64,000 bases of DNA from Methyloversatilis universalis EHg5 (GCF_000378945.1 NZ_KB900539.1:3976688-4040687), one strand, 5' to 3'; positions 7,634-16,492 are shown, counted from the stretch's first letter. Notes: generated from the sequence alone by a model not told the origin. Program-made: numbers and translations.

Positions 7634-10354
7634 ATGCTGACCGCCATTCTTGCCCTGCTTGGCCTGATCGCCGGCAGCGCTCACGGTGCCGGCGAAGCGC
7701 TGGCCGGCGCCGTGGCCGGTCTGGTGGCCGGTCTGTGGATCGCCGCCCGCGAGCGCGCGCGGCAGCAGGCGGTCCAGCAGGCGCTGGACGACCTCGAGCG
7801 CAAGACCCGCTGGCTGTACGACGAACTGAAAACGCGGTCGGCGTCGCCGGCCGCGACCGGAATCGACACACCGGCTGAGGCGGAGGTCGCTGCGCCCGCG
7901 GCACCTCCACCGATCCGGTCAGAGCCCACGCAGGCGCCCGCCGCCGCGATCAGCGCCCAGGCCGCGCCGCTCGACGCGCTGTACGCCGAAGGCGTACGCC
8001 TGAACCGCAGCGCGGAAGCCGCCGCCCCGGCCGCCGACCCCGACCTGGCCGCGGAACAGGCCGAGCCCGCCGGTCCGTCGCTGTGGTCACGCCTGCTCGG
8101 CAGCAATCCGCTGGCGCGCATCGGCGTCATCGTGCTGTTCTTCGGCGTCGCGTCGGCACTGCGGCTGGCCGCCCAGGCGGGCTGGCTGCCGCCGGAACTC
8201 CGGCTGGCGGCAGCCGTGGCGACCGGTCTGGCGCTGATCGCCTTCGGCCTGCGCATGCCGGGCGAAGGGCCGCGTCGCATGTTCGCGCTGGCGATACAGG
8301 GCGGCGGCTTTGCGCTGCTCTATCTGGCGGTGTATTTCGCGCTGGCGCGCTACGGCTTCATCGGGCCGGCACCGGCCTTCCTGCTGTTTGCGGCACTGGG
8401 CGTGGCCTGCGCGGTGTGCGCGGCGCGGCAGGCGTCGCAGGTGCTGGCGTTGCTCGGCCTGTCCGGCGCCTTCGTCGCGCCGATGCTGGCGTCCTCCGGC
8501 AGCGGCCAGTACGTGGTGCTGTTCAGCTACTACCTGCTGCTCGACGCCTTCATCATCGCGCTGAGCTGGCAGCGCGCCTGGCGGGCGCTCATTTTCGCCG
8601 GCTTCCTGTTCACTTTCGCCATCGGCGCCGGCTGGGGTCTGCGCAGCTATGTGCCGGCTGACTACCTGACGGTGCAGGCCTTCCTGATCGTCTTCTTCGT
8701 GCTGTTCACCGCCACCCATGTCGCGCAGACCGTGCTGCGCGCGCCGGGCGCGGCCGGCTGGCAGTCGGGCAGCCTGCTGTTCGGGCCGCCGCTGGCCGCC
8801 GGCATGCTGCAGTCGGCGCTGGTCCAGCCCTTTGAATATGGCGCGGCAATCAGCGCTGCGCTGGCGGGCCTGTACTACCTCGGTCTGGCCGGCCTGCTGC
8901 GTGCCCGGGCGCCGGACCAGACGCTCACCTTCCGCGCCCACGCCGGCATCGGTGCGGCGCTGCTCACGCTGGCGGTGCCGCTGGCCTGCGACCTGCAGAT
9001 GACCGCCGCCCTTTACGCGGTCGAAGGTGCGGCGGCGCTCTGGTACGGCTGCGTGCGCGGCTCACGGCTCACGCTGTGGTCGGGTGCGCTGCTGCAGCTG
9101 CTGGCCGGCCTGTGCCTGATCGCCGCGCTCGACGGCCTCACGGTGCTCTGGCCGCTGGCCAACGGTCGCACGCTGGGCTGCCTGCTGCTTGCGGGCGCAG
9201 CACTCGCGTCGGTGCGGGTGCTGCGCATCCACGGCGCCGGCGGCGAACGCCTGCCCGACCTGTTCACGCTGTGGCTGGCCGGCTGGTGGCTGTTCGGCGG
9301 GCTGTCCGACATCGACGATTTCGTGCCGCAGACGCTGCAGCCGGCGGTCGCGCTGCTGTTCGGCATCGCCAGTGCCGCCTTCGCCGAAAACCAGGGCCGC
9401 AGCCGCGACTTCACCACCGCCCGGGCACTGGCCGCACTCACCCTGCCCATCCTGTGGGCCGGCAGCCTGCTCGCCTGGGACGATCAGGGCCATCTGCTGG
9501 CCGGCGCGATGGCGCTCGCGCTGCCGCTGGCCTGGGCCACCCACCTGTGGGTGCTGCGCCGGCAGGACGAGGACGGCTGCGCACTGCTGAACACGCCGCG
9601 CCACATTGCCGGCGCGTGGACGCTGCTGCTGTCGGCCGGCATCGAAGCCGGCAGCTGGCTCGAACTGTGGCTGCCCGGTCAGGACCTGTGGCGCTGGCTG
9701 GCCTGGATCGCGGTCTGGGGGCTGGCGGCCCGCACGGTGCAGGCCGCGCTCTCCGCCAGCGACGCAGACGAGCGCTGGCCCTGGGCGGTCGCGCCCGACG
9801 CCTGGCGGCAGGCGCTGCTGCGGCCGGTTGGCCTGCTGCTGCTGCTGACCGTGGTGGCGCTGCAGTTCGCGCACGACGGCAGCTCCGCCCTGCCCTATCT
9901 GCCGCTGGCCTCTGCGCTGGACATCGCCAGCATCGCCGCGCTGGGATGGCTGGCGCGCAGCCGCCTGCTGCCGGGGCCGGCCGTGGGCGCCGCCGGCCTG
10001 CTGTGGGTGTCCGCGCTGGCCGCACGCGGCGTGCACCACCTCGCCGGGGTGGCGTGGTCGGCCGCCGCCATGTTCCAATCCACCCTGCTACAGGCCACGC
10101 TGTCGCTGACCTGGACGGTGAGCGCGCTGGCGCTGATGGTGTGGGCCACCCGGCGCGGCGCGCGCACGCTGTGGTTCGCCGGCTTCGCGCTGCTGGCGGC
10201 GGTCGGCGCCAAGATGCTGATGGTCGATCTGGCCGGTGCCGGCACGGCCGAATGGACCAGCTCGCTGCTGGGCATCGGCGTGCTCATCCTGGCCGCCAGC
10301 TACCTGGCCCCGGTGCCGCCCGGCACTTCATCCGAGAACGAGGACACCCGATGA
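7634..10354 (+). CDS. DUF2339 polytopic membrane protein
   Basis: The 906-residue protein starts at ATG 7634, preceded by a good AGAAGAGG ribosome site. It opens with a hydrophobic helix and a basic amphipathic helix (about 35-70), then an Ala/Pro/Glu-rich linker to about residue 140. The remainder is more than twenty hydrophobic helices rich in Leu, Ala, Trp and Gly. This architecture is that of DUF2339 inner-membrane proteins, which have no established function. Its last codon overlaps the ATG of the following DUF3617 gene (ATGA), so the two are probably translated together. Confidence 0.7.
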   Translation: MLTAILALLGLIAGSAHGAGEALAGAVAGLVAGLWIAARERARQQAVQQALDDLERKTRWLYDELKTRSASPAATGIDTPAEAEVAAPAAPPPIRSEPTQAPAAAISAQAAPLDALYAEGVRLNRSAEAAAPAADPDLAAEQAEPAGPSLWSRLLGSNPLARIGVIVLFFGVASALRLAAQAGWLPPELRLAAAVATGLALIAFGLRMPGEGPRRMFALAIQGGGFALLYLAVYFALARYGFIGPAPAFLLFAALGVACAVCAARQASQVLALLGLSGAFVAPMLASSGSGQYVVLFSYYLLLDAFIIALSWQRAWRALIFAGFLFTFAIGAGWGLRSYVPADYLTVQAFLIVFFVLFTATHVAQTVLRAPGAAGWQSGSLLFGPPLAAGMLQSALVQPFEYGAAISAALAGLYYLGLAGLLRARAPDQTLTFRAHAGIGAALLTLAVPLACDLQMTAALYAVEGAAALWYGCVRGSRLTLWSGALLQLLAGLCLIAALDGLTVLWPLANGRTLGCLLLAGAALASVRVLRIHGAGGERLPDLFTLWLAGWWLFGGLSDIDDFVPQTLQPAVALLFGIASAAFAENQGRSRDFTTARALAALTLPILWAGSLLAWDDQGHLLAGAMALALPLAWATHLWVLRRQDEDGCALLNTPRHIAGAWTLLLSAGIEAGSWLELWLPGQDLWRWLAWIAVWGLAARTVQAALSASDADERWPWAVAPDAWRQALLRPVGLLLLLTVVALQFAHDGSSALPYLPLASALDIASIAALGWLARSRLLPGPAVGAAGLLWVSALAARGVHHLAGVAWSAAAMFQSTLLQATLSLTWTVSALALMVWATRRGARTLWFAGFALLAAVGAKMLMVDLAGAGTAEWTSSLLGIGVLILAASYLAPVPPGTSSENEDTR

Positions 10355-10878
10355 AAACTCCGATTTTTGCCGTGCTGCTGGCGCTGGCCGGCGTCAGCAC
10401 CGTGCACGCGGCCGACATCAAGCCCGGCCTGTGGGAATTCCGTTCGCAGATGAACATGCCGGGCCAGCCGGACATGGCCGCACAGATGGCGCGCATGCAG
10501 GAAGAGATGAAAAAGCTGCCGCCGGAAACGCGACGCATGATGGAACAGCAGATGGCAGCCCGCGGAGTCGCCCCCGGCGACGGCGGCGCGATCAAGGTGT
10601 GCATCTCGCCGGAGGACGCCAAGCGCACCGACCTCTACACCGGCCGCCGCGACGGCAACTGCCGCTACACCGACGTGAGCCAGACCGCGAACTCGGTGAA
10701 GGGCAAGGTGGTCTGTACCGATCCGAAGGCCAGCGGCGAGTTCGAGGCGCTGCTCGAAAGCCCGACCCGCTTCCGCACCAAAATGAACATGCAGTCCGCC
10801 CAGGGGTCGATGAAATCGGACACCGACGCCCGCTGGCTGGCTGCCGACTGCGGTAATCTGCGCCCGGCCGGTCAGTAA
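10351..10878 (+). CDS. DUF3617 exported protein
   Basis: A 175-residue protein with a clear Sec signal (MKTPIFAVLLALAGVSTVHA) and then ADIKPGLWEF, the typical opening of DUF3617 proteins, which are small periplasmic proteins of unknown role. A Met/Gln-rich helix (about 30-70) and four cysteines in the mature part (CIS, NCRY, VCTD, DCGN) suggest two disulfides. The start overlaps the stop of the DUF2339 gene by four bases. Confidence 0.7.
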   Translation: MKTPIFAVLLALAGVSTVHAADIKPGLWEFRSQMNMPGQPDMAAQMARMQEEMKKLPPETRRMMEQQMAARGVAPGDGGAIKVCISPEDAKRTDLYTGRRDGNCRYTDVSQTANSVKGKVVCTDPKASGEFEALLESPTRFRTKMNMQSAQGSMKSDTDARWLAADCGNLRPAGQ

Positions 10879-10925
10879 GCGCGCCGGGTCATCCCGCACC
10901 ACGACAGAACTTACGCTGAACAGGA

Positions 10926-11951
10926 ATGAAGGATTCACTGCGGCGGGCGCCTCCGGCGCCGGCACACGGACAGGACGCCCGTCCGCAGACGCCTGAACAG
11001 CCCATGCACAGCCAGCACCCCGAACATCCGCGCAACCGCCGTCGTACCGACAGCCTGGCGCCCTTTTCGCTGAGCGTCGAACGGTCAGTGCTGGGCGACA
11101 CCAGCCTGCACTTCCGGGTGCGCCCGAGCGGCCTGGTCGCGCTGGTGCTGGCGCTGCTGCTGCACATCGGCGCGGTATGGTGGGTGATGCGGCCGAAGGC
11201 GGAGCCGGAACAGCCGCTGGGCGCCAACCAGCCGATCAGCGTGCGCATGATCACGCCGGATGCCCCCCGCAAATCGGCCGCCGAACCGCCGCCCGCCGCC
11301 GCCCCCACGCCGCCCGCACCGCGCCCGAAGAAACAGCCGCCGCAGAAGAAGCGCGACGCCAAGCGCACGCCGCCGCGCCCGACCGAACCCGAAACGCCCC
11401 GGGTAACCCGGGTGCCGGTGCCCGAACCGGCCCCGCCGCCGCCCCCGCCCAAGGCCGCGCCTTCGCCGGATGCGCCGGTCGACATGGCGTCCTTCGTCGC
11501 CGCACAGCGCGAGAAGCGCCGGCTCGCCGAAGAGGCCGCAGCCGCCGAGAACGCCGCCGCCCGCGGCCGAGAACGCGGCCCGTCGGCCGACGACGTCGCC
11601 GCTGCCAATATCAAGCGCAACCTGCAGCAGCCGGGTACCAACGGCGTGTTCCAGATCACCCGCAAGAGCGTGCGCACCGCTGCCTTCGTGTTCCGCGGCT
11701 GGACCACCGACGCCGGCAACGCGCGACGCGAATTCATCGAAGTCGATGCCGGTCTGGGCGGCGACATCGAGCGCGCCATCGTGCAGAAGATGATCGAATT
11801 GATACGCCGCTACTACAACGGCAACTTCAACTGGGAATCGATGCGCCTGGGCCGCACCGTGGTGCTGTCAGCGCGGCCCGAACACCAGCAGGAACTGGAG
11901 GAATTCCTGATCAAGGAATTCTTCCGGGTCGGGGCCTACTACCCGTCCTAG
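10926..11951 (+). CDS. Pro-rich membrane-anchored protein, TonB-like architecture
   Basis: The 341-residue protein has a cytoplasmic N-tail, one membrane helix (about 69-87, LVALVLALLLHIGAVWWV) and a long Pro/Ala/Lys spacer (about 110-185, with KKQPPQKK and PPPPPPK). A charged helix follows, then a folded C-terminal domain of about 115 residues rich in Phe, Arg and Glu. The layout is that of TonB/TolA energy transducers. I cannot see a TonB C-terminal motif, so homology is not claimed. The start is uncertain: ATG 10926 has AGGA directly against it, and ATG 11004 is an in-frame alternative. There is no exbB/exbD next to it; the only ExbB-like gene in the window is in the cobalamin block. Confidence 0.5.
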   Translation: MKDSLRRAPPAPAHGQDARPQTPEQPMHSQHPEHPRNRRRTDSLAPFSLSVERSVLGDTSLHFRVRPSGLVALVLALLLHIGAVWWVMRPKAEPEQPLGANQPISVRMITPDAPRKSAAEPPPAAAPTPPAPRPKKQPPQKKRDAKRTPPRPTEPETPRVTRVPVPEPAPPPPPPKAAPSPDAPVDMASFVAAQREKRRLAEEAAAAENAAARGRERGPSADDVAAANIKRNLQQPGTNGVFQITRKSVRTAAFVFRGWTTDAGNARREFIEVDAGLGGDIERAIVQKMIELIRRYYNGNFNWESMRLGRTVVLSARPEHQQELEEFLIKEFFRVGAYYPS

Positions 11952-11972
11952 GAGCGGCCCACCGGGCTTTCG

Positions 11973-12398
11973 TCATGCCGGCAACGGGGCAGACGGACCC
12001 GCGCGCACCACCACAGTATCGGCCAGCCGGTCGCCCAGTCGGCGCCGGCTGCTGCCCAGCGCGAACACGATGTCGATGACGCCCAGCACCAGCAGCGTGG
12101 CGTTGCGCAGGAAGGAGCGGCCCCACGAGCAGGCCGTGTGGCTCCCGGCATGCAGCACCGCAATGCCCATCACCCGCTTACCGACGCTCTGTCCACCGGG
12201 CAGACCATCCGACAGCAGCATGTAGAGCAGCCAGGCCAGCACGCTGAAAGATTCACTCAGACCGAACGCACGTGCGATCAGAAGGACGACGACGGCGCCC
12301 AGCAGCGCGATCACGCTGTCGATGATCTGCGCCAGCAGGCGCCGGCTGATGGACGCAGGCGGCAGATCGCCGGGGACGGATGCAAGCGGTGCATTCAT
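11973..12398 (-). CDS. RDD family membrane protein
   Basis: A 141-residue protein with the RDD pattern: SISRRLLAQIIDSVI at the first helix, a second helix (about 52-64), GQSVGKRVMGI in the middle, and RRRLGDRLADTVVV at the end. RDD proteins are small multi-helix inner-membrane proteins, some implicated in ion transport or antiport; this one cannot be assigned further. It is convergent with the TonB-like gene and divergent from the ClpP-like gene. The 135 bp between the divergent starts are comparatively AT-rich around 12430-12455 and probably hold both promoters. Confidence 0.7.
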   Translation of the reverse strand: MNAPLASVPGDLPPASISRRLLAQIIDSVIALLGAVVVLLIARAFGLSESFSVLAWLLYMLLSDGLPGGQSVGKRVMGIAVLHAGSHTACSWGRSFLRNATLLVLGVIDIVFALGSSRRRLGDRLADTVVVRAGPSAPLPA

Positions 12399-12533
12399 GA
12401 CAGGACGCTCCGGTGAAGTGGAGCACGCATTATGTCAAATGAATTGGCATTATCCACCTGCCTTGCCGCACCGCAGCGTGGCCATCGGCGCACCTGAGCC
12501 GATAATCCTGGGCGCACACCGGAGGAAGCCACG

Positions 12534-13160
12534 ATGCCGCGCCACCCTGCCCAGCCGGACGACGACGAAGACGACGATCTGACAGCCAGCGCCCCCTTCA
12601 GCGGTCTGGCGCGCTACGAGCGGCAGATGCCCATCCACCAGATTTCCTACTATCTGTGCGGCGAAATCCGCGAGCCGCACCACTACACCGATCTGTTCTA
12701 CACGCTGCGCACGGCCAGCGAGACCGACCTCATCTATCTGCACCTGAATTCACCGGGCGGCGAATTCGATACCGGGCTGCAGATCATCAACAACATCCGC
12801 GCCTCGGAAGCACACGTGGTCACCGTACTCGAAGCGCGCGCCTTCTCGATGGCCGCCTTCATCTTCCTCAGCGGCGATGAACTGGTGGTGCACGACAACT
12901 GCCAGCTCATGTTCCACACCTATTCCGGCAGCCTGGACGGCCGCGGCAGCGAACAGCAGGCGCAGGTGGCTGCGGTGAGCAGCTGGTTCGAGAAAATGAT
13001 GACCCGGCTGTGCTCGCCCTTCCTCAGCGACAGCGAGATCGGCCGCATCCTGAAGGGCAGCGACGTGTGGATGGATTCCGACGGCGTACGCCAGCGGCTG
13101 ATGCGCATGCAGCGCGCGCAGGCACAGGCCGGGCGGCGCAGGGTGGCGAAGAAGGGCTGA
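12534..13160 (+). CDS. Stand-alone ClpP-like serine protease homologue
   Basis: The 208-residue protein has the ClpP/crotonase-like fold signatures. An acidic N-tail (PDDDEDDD) precedes LHLNSPGGEFDTGL, the oxyanion-hole region. A serine at the nucleophile elbow is in ARAFSMAAF (S105), a histidine in NCQLMFHTY (H128), and an aspartate in SDVWMDSDGV (about D177). The spacing matches the ClpP Ser-His-Asp triad, so it is probably active. No clpX or clpA is nearby, and the N-terminal region that docks ATPases in true ClpP is replaced by the acidic tail. It resembles the ClpP-like paralogues found as single genes in proteobacteria; its substrate is unknown. Confidence 0.7.
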   Translation: MPRHPAQPDDDEDDDLTASAPFSGLARYERQMPIHQISYYLCGEIREPHHYTDLFYTLRTASETDLIYLHLNSPGGEFDTGLQIINNIRASEAHVVTVLEARAFSMAAFIFLSGDELVVHDNCQLMFHTYSGSLDGRGSEQQAQVAAVSSWFEKMMTRLCSPFLSDSEIGRILKGSDVWMDSDGVRQRLMRMQRAQAQAGRRRVAKKG

Positions 13161-13171
13161 GTACGGAAGGC

Positions 13172-13642
13172 TCAACGCTGCGCTGGTAAGCCAAGCGCCT
13201 TCACGGCAGCGCGCAGGCGCCTGCTGTTGATCAAGGCGGACAGCAGTAAGCTGGCCGTCATCACGGCAAGGATGACCCAGACGGCGCTGCCGATGTGCCA
13301 CATCGGGCCGTGTCCGGGCTCAGTACCTTCAACGAGGAAGAAGATCGCCGCTGACAGTGCCACGGCGCAGTGGAGCATCGACAGCGCAATCGAAGGCAGG
13401 TGCCAGACCCCCGCCTCGTGCTCGAACCAGCCGAAGAGTCCGTTCCATCCCGTCTCTTCATCCACCAACGCAGTCACCGTCATGCCTTCGCGGATATCGG
13501 GCCAGCCGAAGGTCCGGATGCCGAAGTGGCGGCGCCCGCCAGTTTCGAAGCTGAACAAGGTGAAGCGATGGCCGTCATCCTGCAGGCGATGCAGGTCGAA
13601 CACCCGATCCATGTGTACCGTACGCGCAATCATCCTGCCCAT
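13172..13642 (-). CDS. Small membrane protein of unknown function
   Basis: A 156-residue protein not recognised as a named family. The first ~75 residues are soluble and Gly/Phe/Trp-rich (GRRHFGIRTFGWPDIREG, then GWNGLFGWFEHE). Two membrane helices follow at about 83-103 and 115-135, then a basic tail. The start at 13642 lies 12 bp after the stop of the 54-residue gene upstream on the same strand; a second ATG is available at 13633. It converges on the ClpP-like gene with an 11 bp gap. Confidence 0.5.
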   Translation of the reverse strand: MGRMIARTVHMDRVFDLHRLQDDGHRFTLFSFETGGRRHFGIRTFGWPDIREGMTVTALVDEETGWNGLFGWFEHEAGVWHLPSIALSMLHCAVALSAAIFFLVEGTEPGHGPMWHIGSAVWVILAVMTASLLLSALINSRRLRAAVKALGLPAQR

Positions 13643-13654
13643 GCTTGCCCGGCC

Positions 13655-13819
13655 TCAGCTGTAGCGGATTGTCAGGAACACGAGCAGCAGGATGGCGATC
13701 CAGAGCAGCACGCCGCTCAGAACCTTGAAGTATCTGGCGATGCCGGAGTTTCGACGCATCAGCCCTGCATCGATCAGCCAGCCCACCAGCAGAGTGAGGA
13801 AACCGTCTTCGTCCGCCAT
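13655..13819 (-). CDS. 54-residue single- or two-helix membrane protein
   Basis: This short gene reads MADEDGFLTLLVGWLIDAGL, then a basic turn (MRRNSGIARY), then a strongly hydrophobic helix (VLSGVLLWIAILLLVFLTI) ending IRYS. It has a good ribosome site (GGCGGAG eight bases before the ATG). It stops 12 bp before the next gene on the same strand, so the pair is a likely operon. Function unknown. Confidence 0.5.
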   Translation of the reverse strand: MADEDGFLTLLVGWLIDAGLMRRNSGIARYFKVLSGVLLWIAILLLVFLTIRYS

Positions 13820-13896
13820 GCGCGCAACTCCGCCTTGTGAAACGAAGACGGATCATCGCACAGCAATGACTCTGACATTTTCCTCATGCCCCCGCT

Positions 13897-14439
13897 TCAA
13901 CGCCGGCCGAACACCGTCTCCAGCACCGGCTGCAGCATGCCGCCGTCGTCACCCAGCCAGAGCTGTCCTTCCTGCACGATGCACTGCAGGTCGGCGCCCC
14001 GCTGCGCGAGGCCGGCCAGGGCCTGGCTGTCGGCGGTGGACAGGCGGTACACGGTGAGATTGGCCAGTTTCGACAGCGTGGCCTTCGACTGTTCCCACCA
14101 CTGGCCGGCGGTGCGGCCGTAGTTCAGCACCACCACCTGGTCGGCGCGGCCGGCGGCCTTGCGCACCAGGCGTTCGTCCGGCAGACCGACGTCGATCCAC
14201 AGCCGGATCGCACCGGTCAGGTCCTGAGCGTACAGGTCGGCTTCGTCCTCGGTGCTCAGGCCGCGGCCGAAGCGCAGGTCCTCGTCGGCGTGCAGCGCGA
14301 AGGCCAGCACGCGCACCATCATGCGTTCGTCGCTCTCCGACGGGTGGCGGGCAACGGTCAGCGCGTACTCACCGTAATGCGGCCGGTCCATGTCGGACAC
14401 GTTCAATTTGATCTTGTAGATGGTGGATTTCAGGGCCAT
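13897..14439 (-). CDS. yaeQ: YaeQ family protein
   Basis: The 180-residue protein matches YaeQ in length and sequence: MALKSTIYKIKLNVSDMDR at the start, ERMMVRVLAFALHAD, EDEADLYAQDLTGAIRLWIDVG, and a C-terminal LQCIVQEGQLWLGDD. The family has a PD-(D/E)XK nuclease-like fold, but its cellular role is not settled. An in-frame start further upstream (14583) would overlap the divergent gene; ATG 14439 gives the family length and was chosen. Confidence 0.85.
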   Translation of the reverse strand: MALKSTIYKIKLNVSDMDRPHYGEYALTVARHPSESDERMMVRVLAFALHADEDLRFGRGLSTEDEADLYAQDLTGAIRLWIDVGLPDERLVRKAAGRADQVVVLNYGRTAGQWWEQSKATLSKLANLTVYRLSTADSQALAGLAQRGADLQCIVQEGQLWLGDDGGMLQPVLETVFGRR

Positions 14440-14483
14440 GGCCGACAATGTGCGCGATTCGAAAGACCGCACAGGATACCGAC

Positions 14484-14747
14484 GTGAAGAAAACCGATCT
14501 GTACAAGAATGAAAGACTGAAGGTGGTGGCCCAGATGAAGCATGCCGCCGGTGCGAAAACCGCGCTGGGCGGGGCCCCTGCACTGGACCGCAAGGAACAG
14601 CGCCGGATCGACGCCGAGCGCGGTCTGGTGCCGTTCGCGGTCAAGATCCCGTCCGATCTGGCCGCCCGCCTGCGCGATGTGGCGACCGAGCGCGAGCTGT
14701 CGCTGAACGAACTGGTGACCGAACTGCTGGGCAAGGCGCTGGACTGA
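14484..14747 (+). CDS. Ribbon-helix-helix (Arc-like) domain protein
   Basis: An 87-residue basic protein. The C-terminal 45 residues (VPFAVKIPSDLAARLRDVA, then ELSLNELVTELLGKALD) have the strand-helix-helix pattern of Arc/MetJ-type DNA-binding domains. The N-terminus is Lys-rich (KKTDLYKNERLK). I prefer GTG 14484, which has AGGA seven bases upstream. ATG 14448 is possible, but it lies nine bases from the divergent yaeQ start with no ribosome site. It may be a small transcription regulator; no toxin partner is visible beside it. Confidence 0.55.
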   Translation: MKKTDLYKNERLKVVAQMKHAAGAKTALGGAPALDRKEQRRIDAERGLVPFAVKIPSDLAARLRDVATERELSLNELVTELLGKALD

Positions 14748-14755
14748 AGCCGGCC

Positions 14756-14947
14756 GTGCTGCGCGCCATCTTCCTGCTCAATCTGCTGACCGTCGGGCTG
14801 TTCTACCTGCCCGGCTGGCTGCTGCTGCGCGTGCTCACGCTGGGCCGCTATCCGCCGCCGCGCGGCGAGCCGCACAGCGAAGAGGCGGTGGCCTTCACCG
14901 GCATGGCGGGGGTGCTGGCGGCACTGTTCGTGTGGTGGCTGACGTGA
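14756..14947 (+). CDS. Small two-helix membrane protein
   Basis: A 63-residue protein starting at GTG 14756, eight bases after the previous stop. It has a hydrophobic helix (about 3-29), a short polar loop with PPPRGEPHSEE, and a second helix at the C-terminus (FTGMAGVLAALFVWWLT). Its stop overlaps the GTG start of the YaiI gene (GTGA). The coupling supports it being translated. Function unknown. Confidence 0.45.
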   Translation: MLRAIFLLNLLTVGLFYLPGWLLLRVLTLGRYPPPRGEPHSEEAVAFTGMAGVLAALFVWWLT

Positions 14948-15408
14948 GCGCCCGCATCGCGCTCTGGGTCGATGGCGACGCCTGCCCGGCACCGGTCAAG
15001 GACACGCTGTTCCGCGCCGCCGACCGCACCGGGCTCCCGCTCACGCTGGTGGCCAACCGGCTGCTGCGTGTGCCGCCGTCGCCGCACATCCGTGCGGTGC
15101 AGGTGGCACACGGCTTCGATGCCGCCGACCGCTACATCGAAGAGGCGGTGAGCGCCGGCGATCTGGTCATCACCGCCGACATTCCGCTGGCCGCCGCCGT
15201 ACTCGCGCGCGGCGCGCACGCGCTGGAGCCGCGCGGCGAGTGGTTTTCGCCAGACACCATCCACGAGCGGCTGCAGATGCGCGCGCTGATGAACGACCTG
15301 CGTGACAGCGGCGTCATGAGCGGCGGCCCCTCTGCTTTCTCGGCCGCCGACACCCGCGCCTTCGCCAGTGCGCTCGACCGCTTTCTGGCGCGACTGCGGG
15401 CCGATTGA
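14944..15408 (+). CDS. YaiI/YqxD family (DUF188, UPF0178) protein
   Basis: A 154-residue protein with the family's conserved start IALWVDGDACPAPVKDTLFRAADR, here read in parts, followed by LVANR, VQVAHGFDAADRYI, DLVITADIPLAAAVL and a C-terminal DRFLARL. The family resembles PIN-like nucleases in its acidic residues (VDGDACP, TADIPLA), but no activity is established. GTG 14944 was chosen because it gives the family N-terminus (M/V-S-A-R-I) and a GTGA overlap; GTG codons at 14932 and 14935 are also in frame. Confidence 0.8.
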   Translation: MSARIALWVDGDACPAPVKDTLFRAADRTGLPLTLVANRLLRVPPSPHIRAVQVAHGFDAADRYIEEAVSAGDLVITADIPLAAAVLARGAHALEPRGEWFSPDTIHERLQMRALMNDLRDSGVMSGGPSAFSAADTRAFASALDRFLARLRAD

Positions 15409-15497
15409 GCGGCAAGGCCTGAACGACAGCGAGCTGAAGGGACACCCCTGCGTGATGCCGCGCCGGCCCGGACACGCACCGGCTGCACCGCAGCCCG

Positions 15498-15678
15498 ATC
15501 GCGGCGGGGGCGCCGCTCCCACAAGGGACTGGGCGAGATTTGGTGGGAGCGGCGACTCGCCGCGATCGCGGCCTTGAACCAGACACAGCGCATGATCAAA
15601 AGCCGCATCGCGGCGAGGGCGCCGCTCCCACCGGGGGCATCGGCGATGGCTTTGTGGGAGCGGCGCCCCCGCCGCGAT
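15498..15678. repeat. REP-type palindromic repeat cluster A (four units)
   Basis: Four copies of a ~25 bp element lie here in alternating orientation: reverse 15498-15522, forward 15543-15566, reverse 15607-15631, forward 15654-15678. Each forward copy begins GTGGGAGCGGCGMC and ends CGCCGCGAT, with GGCG and CGCC arms that can form a hairpin. Head-to-head pairing makes two BIME-like units. The same element occurs at 20702-20804 and 34568-34655. The 411 bp gap (15409-15820) holds nothing else recognisable except AT-rich sequence near 15736-15750 ahead of the OmpW gene. Confidence 0.8.
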
Positions 15679-15820
15679 ACGGCCGTGACACACGAAGCGC
15701 TGCCGAGCCATAAGCCGAACCCAATGCGCGCCGCAAAAAATCCTATTTTTCGTCGCCGGTCGGCCTTCCTAGAGTGATTCAGCGCCCGCAGCCGCGGACG
15801 CGTCACCCGGGGAGACAGAC

Positions 15821-16471
15821 ATGACAAAAAGGGACTGGGCCGGCCGCGCCGCGACGGCAGCGCTGATCGCAGGCACGTGGGCCGGATGCGCGCAGGCGGC
15901 CGAGGGCGACTGGCTGGTGCGGGTGCGCGCGCTGCACATGAGTCCGTCGAATGACAATTCGACCACCACGGTGGTGCCGGCGCTGGGCGAGGTGAAGGCC
16001 GAAGACAAGCTGTTCCCGGAAGTCGACATCAGCTATTTCTTCACGCCCAACATCGCGGCCGAACTGATCCTGACCGTGCCGCAGAAGCACGATGTCGAAC
16101 TGGGCGGCGTGAACATCGGTTCGGTGAAGCACCTGCCACCGACGCTCACGCTGCAGTACCACTTCAATCCGGAAGGCAGCGTGCGGCCCTATGCCGGCAT
16201 CGGCCTGAACTACACCCGCTTCTCCAGCGTGAAGCTGGATGCCGGCACCGTACTCGGCGGCAGCGTGCCGCTGACCATGGACCGCAGCAGCTTCGGCTGG
16301 GCGGCCCAGCTCGGCGTAGACATCCGGCTGGCGCCGCAGTGGTTCCTCAACCTCGATGCGAAGTACGTGAAAATAGACAGCGACATCGAGGTGAAGGGTG
16401 CCGGCGTTCCGGTCACGAAGCTGGACATCGACCCGCTGCTGCTGTCGGTCGGCCTCGGTTACCGCTTCTGA
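15821..16471 (+). CDS. OmpW family outer-membrane protein
   Basis: A 216-residue beta-barrel protein with an N-terminal signal (cleavage after CAQAA, about residue 26). Family markers follow: GDWLVRVRALHMSPSNDN, FPEVDISYFFTPNIAAELI, LPPTLTLQYHFNP, VRPYAGIGLNYTRF, and a C-terminal LSVGLGYRF with terminal Phe, the barrel-assembly signal. OmpW is an eight-stranded barrel with a hydrophobic channel. The gene follows the REP cluster and is convergent with the TonB-dependent receptor, 21 bp apart. Confidence 0.85.
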   Translation: MTKRDWAGRAATAALIAGTWAGCAQAAEGDWLVRVRALHMSPSNDNSTTTVVPALGEVKAEDKLFPEVDISYFFTPNIAAELILTVPQKHDVELGGVNIGSVKHLPPTLTLQYHFNPEGSVRPYAGIGLNYTRFSSVKLDAGTVLGGSVPLTMDRSSFGWAAQLGVDIRLAPQWFLNLDAKYVKIDSDIEVKGAGVPVTKLDIDPLLLSVGLGYRF

Positions 16472-16492
16472 CCCTGCCCGCCGGCGTGGCGC

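Noticed and set aside
15498-15678. CRISPR array
   Set aside because: Repeat units alternate in orientation and spacers are unequal, which is typical of REP/BIME elements, not of CRISPR.
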